NCBI GenBank assembly: GCA_023246225.1 | Contig: JAHFIV010000003.1 | Location: forward strand, 1 to 56,591 | Length of the DNA stretch: 56,591 bases | Origin: a bacterium | GTDB taxonomy: Bacteria > Patescibacteriota > Patescibacteriia > SG8-24 | Direction: 5' to 3' | The notes under the pieces: model-generated | Databases searched by the model: none | Seen by the model: only the letters and a program-made list of their open reading frames with translations | What the model was told of the DNA's origin: nothing | In this document: positions 1 to 8,539 of the stretch, one piece after another | How positions within the stretch are numbered: the stretch's first letter is position 1 | How the letters are laid out: each line of letters begins with the position of its first letter | Translations under genes and position numbers: made by a program

Positions 1-8
1 TCAATCAC

Positions 9-689
<681 letters not shown>

Positions 690-696
690 GTTCGTA

Positions 697-2418
697 TTAT
701 TTTGTCGTAGAACCAAGAACAACATCATCACCATCAGCGAGACCAAGAAGCACCTCTGCGTACTCGTTGTCTTCAACGCCGACTTTCACATCGATCTCCA
801 TCAGCTTACCGCCCACCAATTTTTGTACGTACGCGCGGTTCTGTTGTTGCTTCAGTGCGCGAAGCGGCAATCGCAACACGTCGGTTCGTCGTGCGGTTTC
901 AATCGCAAGATTTGCAGTCATACCCGAACGAAGACGCTCATCTTCATTATCGAACACTATTTTTGTTTCATAAAAAATCACGCCTTCTACCACTTTTTCA
1001 GAAGGATTGATAAACGCCACCTTGCCGGTCCACACTTGTTCAGGCGCAAACGCGTCGAGCGTAATCCGCACCGGTTGACCGACCGCAACGCCAGCGATGT
1101 CAACCTCTGAAACGTTCGTAACGATTTCGAATTTTCCTTTTCCGTTCATCGTCACCGCAACAGTGCCCGGTTGCACCGTTTCCCCAACCTCGATCGGCAC
1201 CTCTGTAATCACCCCATCGATCGGCGCAACGATCACCCGTTTTATGTAATCGATCTCCAGACCGGTGAGCGCCGCAACCGCAGATGCGACTTGCGCACGC
1301 TGACTGGCAATCACCTCTGGCCGATTGCCACCTTTCTTTAAATTCAAATCTGCCCGCCCCTGTGAAAGTGCTTTTTCATTTGTATCCACAGCAAAGGTCG
1401 CGCTCGAGAGCGCAGCGATCGCACTTTGCAATGTAATCTGTGACGCCGTCACATCGGCAGCATTTATTTTTGTTTGAAGGTCTAAACTCTGTTTGTCTAC
1501 GCTAAGTGTCTGCATCGCAGCATTTATATTTGAAAGTGCGGTGCTCACATTCTGCTGGTACGTCGCAAGTGTCGTTGCAGATACTCCGCTCGCATAGCTG
1601 AGCACGTCACGAGAAGCTTCAAGATGTTTTTTGATGCCACCTAGATCAGCGATCGCTGGGGCGTATGCCTGTAATGCAGCATCGCTATTTGCCGAAATCT
1701 TCACTGAAGAAACAATATTTGAAAGATCGTTCAGTTTAGTCCTTGCATCAACACGTGTGGACGTCGCGGCAATTTCCGCAGATTGATTGATCGTCCCGAA
1801 GGTCAAAAAATCGTTTGTGGTAAATATCCCACTCGTGAGACGAGACATCGCATCGGAAGCTGCGGTTGATGCGTTATCATAATCAAGAAGAAATGTCGCA
1901 AGTTTTCCACTTATCTGCGTATCTGCTTTTGCGATCGCGTTCGCGTTATTGATCTGCGCATTCGCAAGCGCTTTTTCTGCATCAGATTTCGCAGCGATCG
2001 AGGCGTCGCGTTTGGATGTCGCTGTCGCAAGTGCCGTTTCTGCGAGTGCAAGCTCCTGCGAAGTCGAGCCAGCAAGGAGTTCGTCAAGTCTTGCTTGCGC
2101 AGAAGCGATCACCGCTCGTTGTGACGCGATTTTTGCGCCAACATCACTCGCATTCAATGCAACGAGCACGTCTCCTGCTTTTACCTGCTGACCTTCGATC
2201 ACACTGACCTTCACAATCTTCCCAGACACCTCTGGTTGCAACGCGATTTTTTTGAACGGCGCAATCGAACCTGTGACCGATACCTGGTGCACAACGTCTC
2301 CTTTTGAAATATTCGCTGTTTCGTAGGTGGTTTTCGGACGAGTGACTTTATAGATACCACCGATGACCACCACCGCAGCGATGATCCCTCCGATCAACAA
2401 TTTTTTACTTCGTTTCAT
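697..2418 (-). CDS. HlyD/MacA-like periplasmic adaptor (membrane fusion) protein
   Basis: N-terminal TM, biotinyl-lipoyl-like halves (GSIAPFKKIALQPEVSGKIVKVSVIEGQQVKAGDVL), long coiled coil, APIDGVITEVPIEVGETVQPG; adjacent to the ABC ATPase. Confidence 0.9.
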   Translation of the reverse strand: MKRSKKLLIGGIIAAVVVIGGIYKVTRPKTTYETANISKGDVVHQVSVTGSIAPFKKIALQPEVSGKIVKVSVIEGQQVKAGDVLVALNASDVGAKIASQRAVIASAQARLDELLAGSTSQELALAETALATATSKRDASIAAKSDAEKALANAQINNANAIAKADTQISGKLATFLLDYDNASTAASDAMSRLTSGIFTTNDFLTFGTINQSAEIAATSTRVDARTKLNDLSNIVSSVKISANSDAALQAYAPAIADLGGIKKHLEASRDVLSYASGVSATTLATYQQNVSTALSNINAAMQTLSVDKQSLDLQTKINAADVTASQITLQSAIAALSSATFAVDTNEKALSQGRADLNLKKGGNRPEVIASQRAQVASAVAALTGLEIDYIKRVIVAPIDGVITEVPIEVGETVQPGTVAVTMNGKGKFEIVTNVSEVDIAGVAVGQPVRITLDAFAPEQVWTGKVAFINPSEKVVEGVIFYETKIVFDNEDERLRSGMTANLAIETARRTDVLRLPLRALKQQQNRAYVQKLVGGKLMEIDVKVGVEDNEYAEVLLGLADGDDVVLGSTTK

Positions 2419-2429
2419 ATTTAAAAAAT

Positions 2430-2891
2430 TTATTCGCAAAGAGAATCACTCTCGGGAGCGAACGCGACGTGCAGTTTCCGTGCAGCGCGCACGAGTATTT
2501 TTCTTTCGCTCTCAGTAAATTCTTTCAACGCGCTCTTTATTTTTCCGAGCGCGGCACGGCGCGCTTGCCACTCAAGCTTCGTGCCGTCTTTGGTGAGTAC
2601 AAGCATGTGCTCCCGACGATTCGTTGGGTTCACTTTTCTGGTGACCAATTTCTTTTCGAGAAGTACGTCGATCGATCGGCTGACCGCAGCCTCAGTGAGT
2701 CCGCGCGCGCCCGCGATCGCTTTCTGCGTGGTACCTGATCGTTTCGCAAGCACACGCAAAATAAAAAATTGTGAAAACGTAAGATCGAATCGTTCGGCGA
2801 GCAAACGGTCAACGCTTCGATCCATCGCGAACACCGCCTTATGCAGGGCGATAACAAACGGTTCAACGTAGTCTTGCTGTACGAGTGGCAT
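2430..2891 (-). CDS. MarR-family transcriptional regulator
   Basis: winged-helix pattern LTFSQFFILRVLAKRSGTTQKAIAGARGLTEAAVSRSIDVLLEKKLVTRKVNPTNRREHMLVLT. Confidence 0.88.
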   Translation of the reverse strand: MPLVQQDYVEPFVIALHKAVFAMDRSVDRLLAERFDLTFSQFFILRVLAKRSGTTQKAIAGARGLTEAAVSRSIDVLLEKKLVTRKVNPTNRREHMLVLTKDGTKLEWQARRAALGKIKSALKEFTESERKILVRAARKLHVAFAPESDSLCE

Positions 2892-2936
2892 AAATACTCC
2901 ACCACCTTACATCAATGATGGTTAACATGTCAACTA

Positions 2937-3974
2937 TCATTGCAGATGAGCGGCGTTCTTCTCGCAGCCACGATGAATGATTTTCTCTCTCATCGTATGA
3001 GAAAGTGCCGAGGCTCGGCAATGACAAGTGAGACCGAGATACGATGGGAGATTCTTTTCGTCCACCTTTCGTAACATGCGTCGTTTTGTTGTTGTTCGAA
3101 GAATACGAAAATTCGGAAAACAGATGTACCCAAGAAAATCAACGCCCCGGTGGTACCGTTTTAAGATGATCTTTTTCGGATGGAGAGAAAGACGGAGGCG
3201 GGTTTCAAGAAATTCCCCTATAACAGGGAGCAGCTTCTCTAAGAACGCGCGATCGTGGTGGAGCAAAACAAAATCATCGCAATACCGCACATACTGTCGC
3301 ATAACGATATAATGCTTCACGAACTGATCGAGTTCATTCAAATACACATTCGCAAAAAGCTGCGAGGTGAGGTTGCCGAGAGGAAACCCTCCATCAGAAA
3401 AACTTCTTACGACATCAGCGATAAGTTCCAGCGTTTTCTGGTCGTGGATGGTCCGACCGATTATTGAGAGCAAAATTTCCTGATCGACCGAGGCAAAAAA
3501 TTTCGCGATATCGAGCTTAAGTACCCAAACCGTTTTCGTATTATTTCTCGAAAGTTTCCACGCCATCCTCGAAAAACGATCGACCGCACGATGAGTCCCC
3601 TTTCTCTTACGACATGACCATGAATCAAAAATGAATTGCCGCTCAAAGAAAGGCTCGATGACGCGGACGATAGCATGGTGAAGTAAACGATCCGCCACTG
3701 AGGCCTTATGTATCTGGCGACGTTTTGGATCGTGCACAACAAAAGCTTCGTAACTCCCATGCTGATACGTGCCGCCACGAAGTTGGTCATAAAGCTTGAA
3801 GATGTTATCTTCAAGTTTCAATGCAAACTCCTGCATGTCACGTCGTCTCATTTTTCCTCGCTGGAACTCATTCCATGCCGCAAACAAATTCTCTAATGAA
3901 ATAATCCGTTCAAAAATTGTTTTATGAATACTCTGACCCCCCCCGATGCAACTTTGTCCCTTCCGATTTTCCAT
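2937..3974 (-). CDS. Reverse transcriptase of a diversity-generating retroelement (start uncertain; ORF open to 4019)
   Basis: FERIISLENLFAAWNEFQRGKMRRRDMQEFALKLEDNIFKL, KASVADRLLHHAIVRVIEPFFERQFIFDSWSCRKRKGTHRAV, KLDIAKFFASVD, GGFPLGNLTSQLFANVYLNELDQFVKH, RYCDDFVLL catalytic motif, GVDFLGYICFPNFRILR; adjacent TR and two VRs. Confidence 0.95.
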   Translation of the reverse strand: MENRKGQSCIGGGQSIHKTIFERIISLENLFAAWNEFQRGKMRRRDMQEFALKLEDNIFKLYDQLRGGTYQHGSYEAFVVHDPKRRQIHKASVADRLLHHAIVRVIEPFFERQFIFDSWSCRKRKGTHRAVDRFSRMAWKLSRNNTKTVWVLKLDIAKFFASVDQEILLSIIGRTIHDQKTLELIADVVRSFSDGGFPLGNLTSQLFANVYLNELDQFVKHYIVMRQYVRYCDDFVLLHHDRAFLEKLLPVIGEFLETRLRLSLHPKKIILKRYHRGVDFLGYICFPNFRILRTTTKRRMLRKVDEKNLPSYLGLTCHCRASALSHTMREKIIHRGCEKNAAHLQ

Positions 3975-4313
3975 ACTTTCTATGGCTTTCTCCGCCGGCT
4001 TGCGGTAGTACTGGACCATGTTCCCAAAAAATCACGCTACACTCTCGGCGCAAAGATTGATACCACGTCACTCGACGTTTTCTAACTCATCCTCAGAGCC
4101 AACCAGGCACGTGGTGAACAACGTCTCGCATTGCTCCACGAAACAAGCGTCGCGCTCGATCTTCTCAAAATCCTCATCCGCCTCGCAAAAGACACGAAAT
4201 CGCTCTCAGAAACACACTACATCTTGCTCCAAGAACCGCTCCAGAAAACCGGAAAAATGCTCGGCGGATGGATAAAAAATCCAGAGGCTTCACGAACAAA
4301 GAATCCCGCGTGA
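3924..4313 (+). pseudogene. avd: Avd-like four-helix-bundle DGR accessory protein, interrupted by in-frame TAA at 4083-4085
   Basis: Hand translation from ATG 3924: MNTLTPPDATLSLPIFHTFYGFLRRLAVVLDHVPKKSRYTLGAKIDTTSLDVF*LILRANQARGEQRLALLHETSVALDLLKILIRLAKDTKSLSETHYILLQEPLQKTGKMLGGWIKNPEASRTKNPA*; pattern typical of Avd/four-helix-bundle proteins on both sides of the stop. Confidence 0.85.
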
Positions 4314-4326
4314 ATGCGGGTTCTTT
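4298..4326. other. GC-rich hairpin directly beside the TR 3' (IMH-like) end; could also terminate avd
   Basis: aaagaatcccgc-gtgaat-gcgggttcttt, 11-bp stem with one bulged T. Confidence 0.7.
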
Positions 4327-4330
4327 GCGA

Positions 4331-4444
4331 GAGACGATCGAGAGGACGGAAACCGATGTTCTCGTTCCGGTTGTCGGCGTCGTTCCAGTTGACGTTCGAG
4401 AGACCACCGTTGTCCGAGTTCCCACCGTAGAGACGGTTCCGGCT
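4331..4444 (-). other. DGR template repeat (TR)
   Basis: Sense strand reads R N R L Y G G N S D N G G L S N V N W N D A D N R N E N I G F R P L; nine AAC codons; near-identical to VR1 and VR2 except at A positions. Confidence 0.96.
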
Positions 4445-4537
4445 CCCTTGCGCGTCATGCCATCTGCGGCAGCACGATTTCATCACCGTTTCCGGCGTAG
4501 TCATCGTTGTATAAGTATGTGGCGACGTATCTTTTGT

Positions 4538-4560
4538 GCGCGTCGTCTCACACGACGCGC
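4538..4560. other. Perfect 9-bp hairpin upstream (in TR sense) of the template repeat
   Basis: gcgcgtcgt-ctcac-acgacgcgc. Confidence 0.7.
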
Positions 4561-4681
4561 CCGCGCAAGCATCACGCACATCGTTTCTCTTAAAAATGGC
4601 GAACCGGATGTCCGTAGACCCAGTTTCATTAGCCAAAAAAATTCTATCGCCCAAAGGTCCAAAGGTCAAAGGCCAAAGAAC

Positions 4682-7498
4682 CTATTTTTTTGAAGAGAAA
4701 CGACCGAGAGGACGGAAACCGATGCGCTCGTAACGGTCGCCGGCGTCGCGCCAGTCGACGCCCGAGAGACCACCGAAGACCGAGTACCCACCGCAGAGAC
4801 GGCTCCGGCTGTCATATACGTCTTCAAACCACTCATACGTATCGGTGTTTCCCCATTCGGGATACAACGCATTGCCAAGATAATTGTTGTCAATCGCTCG
4901 CGGCAAATGAAACGCCTCGACTGGAATGCCGATCGCATGAGCAAGAGCACTTCGAAGCGCCGGTTGCTCCAAATCTTGAGGACTCAAATTAAAACGCGAA
5001 CCAGGAATTTTGTAATTCTGAACGAACTGTCTATTTCGAAAATCTGCAAGTACAGGTTCAAAAATATCATCAGTATATCGTTGATCGCCATTTTGATACT
5101 GTGGCTTACGGCGTGTATCTACAAGAAGCCATGCGCCAGAAAGTTTGGCAGCGTCAGGTGGAAGTTTCCCCGTCTTTATCGCGTCAAAAAACTCAATCCC
5201 GTATTGCTCTCCAGGAGTAAATTTTTTACCGGGTTTATTTTTCCAACCAGGAAAATTGCTGTCTTCCTTCATTTCTACCGCGGGCACAAAATGCAACTCA
5301 AACCCTTTTTCTTTCCATTCTTTATACTTTTCTGGAGTGGCCTCTGGAGGGAGTGGTGGCACTTCGATCTCTGCGCCAAAAAACTTTTTAATCGTTTCGC
5401 GCTCGCGGTTTATGAGTTCGCGGAATTCTCCTCGGGATTCATGGCCTTCGATACGACGCCGTGCTTCAGGCGGTAGTTTCCCCATGTCAAGCCCATCGAG
5501 AATCGCTTGAGGATCCACGGCCTCCCATGCAAGAAATTGCTCCACGGAAACCAAACGAGTTTTCTCCTTGCGTGCATCCTCCGAATGCACGACGAACTCC
5601 CCTGCGTCAGTGCGTCCAAGCACACGCCAACGCTTCGCCTGTGCACCAGAACCCTCGATACGACTCGCGTCGACCGGCGCTTCCGCGGTCCCCTCGATTG
5701 TATACTTCACGCTTTTCCCTTTAATCACCGCATTACCGTCGGTGATTTTCGGGGTGATCAATTCCTCATAGCGAACACGCGGAGAAAAAAGTCCGATTTC
5801 GCGAGGAGTAAGGACATGGAACTCTGCTTCGGGCTTTTTCTCTCGCGCATCTACCTTTTTGCCAAGCAAGTTAAAATGACCAAAAAAATCTCGCACAAGT
5901 TCGGCATCCGCTTGTGTAATGTCAGCTTCTGCAAGTTTTGCCTCTATTTTTTCTACGAGAAGCTCTTCGAGCGAACCGGTGTATCCTTCCTCAGCAGCAC
6001 GATGAAGCCAGCCGAGGACGACGCCTGGATCCAGCACAAACTTTGCAAGAAATTGCGCCTCTCCCCTATCCTTCAGCACGGTTTCTTGACGAGAAAGACT
6101 CTTGTAGAGCTCCGACAATCCACTCGCGAATCGCCAAACCGCGCCGCCTTTTTTCGGATCCTCATCGAGTTCCCGAATTTTCTTTTTGCCCTCGACACGA
6201 TATTTCCACGCAGGTGAAAGTTCGTCGGTTGCAAAACGAAGACGACGATTCTTGTCCATGAGCGCAGCGAGCATCGCTTCGTAAAGTTCAGGGTTGTTTT
6301 CGCTCTGTTCGGGATAAGGAACGGTCACCGCAGCACCAAATTCTCTTCTCACCGCTACATCGATCGGTTCACGGTCATATCGATCAGAGGATGGGTTACC
6401 GGCCGCCACAAAAAGATAGTTGGGCTGCACATACTGCTCGCCGATGAGCGGAAGGCTCACTTTGTGCCCTGGACGAACACCGGAAACCGTTTTAATGATT
6501 TCCATCTGCACTGCACGCTCGCGTTCATTGAACTCGTCATCAAAATATAAGCCGCCTTGATGACGCGGCTTAACGTCTGCACTCGTTTCTTTGCCGGTCA
6601 GCGCCTGTGCGAGCGCTTTAAAATCAAGTTGAGTCACCATCCCCTCGCCCACACCCTGCTTCACGAGAGAATCTTGCAACCGCGTCGATGGACCACCTTG
6701 CGCCCTGAACGGTTCCATGCCCGTGAGAGACTTCGCGGTCGCCCGCACAAGTGTCGACTTACCTGTCCCCGACTCGCCAAGGAGAAGTACCGGGCGACCG
6801 GTAAGTGCGACGGTTTCGATCTGCTCGAGTATGTCACGACGGCTCGGAAGCCACATGAATCCCTGTGACTCAAATTCAGCGCTGTACCCGGACACGCGCT
6901 CATAGGAAGCCTGGGCAGCGAGGAGAGGAAATTCTGCAAGCATCTCCGTCATATCCCTACGCGCCTTGGGTAACTCGCGAGTAATCTTTTGATACGCAAA
7001 CTTATCCATCTCGCTCACCCGACCGCCCCGCTGTTCGAAGAGTCGACGGCTCGCTGCGTCAAAATCCTCCTCGAGACCACGAACATGCTCACGCAGCGCG
7101 CGAAATTTCTCATAGCTCCCGTTCATCAATTTTTTCTCCTCAGCGTGTCGATCGATTTCAGCAAGGTACGTCGCCTTGGTCTCCGGATCGTTGTACAGCG
7201 AGAGGAAAAACCCTAGTTTCTGATTATCTTTTTCTTCATTTTCGGCGAGGTTCTCTTTGCTCCCCGCATGCGCAACATCGGATTTCACTTCTTGAAACAT
7301 GCTCCACAACATTTCTGCGCGGTGTGCTGGCGAAAGAAAGTCTGCGGGAGTGGCGGCTGATTCTTTCCCCGGAACGATATGACGCTGTTCCAAAAAGAAA
7401 CCGATCGGATCAGCAGCAAGCTCATCTCTGTGCTCGACCATGTGGCCAAGTCCTTTTTCGGATTGTTCACTAGACGATCTCTGTTCAGACATACTCAT
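4682..7498 (-). CDS. MoxR/AAA_5-type ATPase with DGR-diversified C-terminal domain (VR1)
   Basis: P-loop LLLGESGTGKSTLVRA, Walker B-like GGLYFDDEFNE, VAAGNPSSDRYDREPIDVAVRREF; C-terminus ...SRLCGGYSVFGGLSGVDWRDAGDRYERIGFRPLGRFSSKK carries VR1. Confidence 0.93.
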   Translation of the reverse strand: MSMSEQRSSSEQSEKGLGHMVEHRDELAADPIGFFLEQRHIVPGKESAATPADFLSPAHRAEMLWSMFQEVKSDVAHAGSKENLAENEEKDNQKLGFFLSLYNDPETKATYLAEIDRHAEEKKLMNGSYEKFRALREHVRGLEEDFDAASRRLFEQRGGRVSEMDKFAYQKITRELPKARRDMTEMLAEFPLLAAQASYERVSGYSAEFESQGFMWLPSRRDILEQIETVALTGRPVLLLGESGTGKSTLVRATAKSLTGMEPFRAQGGPSTRLQDSLVKQGVGEGMVTQLDFKALAQALTGKETSADVKPRHQGGLYFDDEFNERERAVQMEIIKTVSGVRPGHKVSLPLIGEQYVQPNYLFVAAGNPSSDRYDREPIDVAVRREFGAAVTVPYPEQSENNPELYEAMLAALMDKNRRLRFATDELSPAWKYRVEGKKKIRELDEDPKKGGAVWRFASGLSELYKSLSRQETVLKDRGEAQFLAKFVLDPGVVLGWLHRAAEEGYTGSLEELLVEKIEAKLAEADITQADAELVRDFFGHFNLLGKKVDAREKKPEAEFHVLTPREIGLFSPRVRYEELITPKITDGNAVIKGKSVKYTIEGTAEAPVDASRIEGSGAQAKRWRVLGRTDAGEFVVHSEDARKEKTRLVSVEQFLAWEAVDPQAILDGLDMGKLPPEARRRIEGHESRGEFRELINRERETIKKFFGAEIEVPPLPPEATPEKYKEWKEKGFELHFVPAVEMKEDSNFPGWKNKPGKKFTPGEQYGIEFFDAIKTGKLPPDAAKLSGAWLLVDTRRKPQYQNGDQRYTDDIFEPVLADFRNRQFVQNYKIPGSRFNLSPQDLEQPALRSALAHAIGIPVEAFHLPRAIDNNYLGNALYPEWGNTDTYEWFEDVYDSRSRLCGGYSVFGGLSGVDWRDAGDRYERIGFRPLGRFSSKK
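4697..4810 (-). other. DGR variable repeat VR1
   Basis: Ungapped alignment to TR (offset 366); by hand count 16 substitutions at TR adenines plus one A-site change shared with VR2 near the 3' end; one internal non-A mismatch (cgg>cgt). Confidence 0.95.
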
Positions 7499-7554
7499 GC
7501 TTGAAGTACGAAATTTGATCGGACCAAAGGTCAAAAGACCGAAGGCCAAAGAAC

Positions 7555-8538
7555 CTATTTTTTTGAAGAGAAACGACCGAGAGGACGGAAACCGACGTCC
7601 TCGTGCCGGCCGGCGGCGCCGACCCAGTAGACGTACGAGAGACCACCGCCGTCCGAGTTCCCACCGTAGAGACGGTCCCGGCTATCGGCTGTTTTGTCTT
7701 TGAGCCATTCAAGAGTGGTGGTGTTTCCCCATTCAGGCATATGCATGTGCATGAGGAGACTGTTTTCAATTGCGTAGGGAAGGTCGAGGTCTTTGACGTT
7801 CACGCCTAAGGACGCAGCAAGCGCGGTCTGTACCTCTGGCTTTTCAAAATCAGAGCCGCGGATGCCGAAACGGGACTTGGGGTTGGGAACAGCATCGTAG
7901 GGCTCAATGACGGGGTTTGCTCCTCTGCGGAGCGTCTCAAGCGCTTTGCCGATCACCTCATCGTTTGGATATATTTGTGCGCCATTGTCATAGTTCGGTT
8001 TTTGCCTGGTATCGACAAGCATCCATCCCCCAGGGAGTTCGCTGTGGATTTCTTCAGGACCTTTTTCTGGTTTCTTCGTCCATCCAGGGAGCTCTTTCCA
8101 CTTTTTTTTGCCATCTGGGCCGGTTTCACTGAGAACAACGGGGGGAAGATAGTGGAGTTCAAACCCTTTTTCTTTCCATTCCTTGTACTTTTCTGGAGTG
8201 ATCTCTTGTGGGAGTGGCGGAATTTCGATCTCTTTGCCGAAAAGGGTTTTGAGTGCTTCTTGCTCGCGATTGATGAGTTCACGGAATTCAGGACCGGTCT
8301 CCGCAGCCTCCTTCACTTCGATCATCCCCTTCATTTCATCGACCAGGTTCTTAAAACGAAGCTCCTCGGCGGGGGTCGAGGCGCGACTTATGATTTTATC
8401 GCGAAGTGTGGCGATTTCTTCGGCACGCTTCGTGAGTGCAACGGTTTCATCAGCCGACCAGTCGAGTGGAACTGAGGGCTCCGTCGACGGCACCATTCTC
8501 GCTGGCTCCCGCGTCGGTTGTCCTTCGGGATGTGGCAT
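7555..8538 (-). CDS. DGR target protein with C-terminal variable domain (VR2), paralogous to the C-terminal domain of the MoxR protein
   Basis: Shares FRELINRE..., PPLPxExTPEKYKEWKEKGFELH, LVDTRxKPxYxNG, PEWGNT and SRxRLxGG...GFRPLGRFSSKK with the MoxR protein C-terminus. Confidence 0.92.
   Translation of the reverse strand: MPHPEGQPTREPARMVPSTEPSVPLDWSADETVALTKRAEEIATLRDKIISRASTPAEELRFKNLVDEMKGMIEVKEAAETGPEFRELINREQEALKTLFGKEIEIPPLPQEITPEKYKEWKEKGFELHYLPPVVLSETGPDGKKKWKELPGWTKKPEKGPEEIHSELPGGWMLVDTRQKPNYDNGAQIYPNDEVIGKALETLRRGANPVIEPYDAVPNPKSRFGIRGSDFEKPEVQTALAASLGVNVKDLDLPYAIENSLLMHMHMPEWGNTTTLEWLKDKTADSRDRLYGGNSDGGGLSYVYWVGAAGRHEDVGFRPLGRFSSKK
7570..7683 (-). other. DGR variable repeat VR2
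   Basis: Ungapped alignment to TR (offset 3239); by hand count 14 substitutions, all at TR adenines, plus the one A-site change shared with VR1. Confidence 0.95.
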
Positions 8539-8539
8539 A

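Noticed and set aside
4217-4669. 150-aa minus ORF running through the TR (contains RNRLYGGNSDNGGLSNVNWNDADNRNENIGFRPL)
   Set aside because: This is the template repeat read in the VR frame; the rest of the ORF has no protein-like pattern, so it is not reported as a CDS
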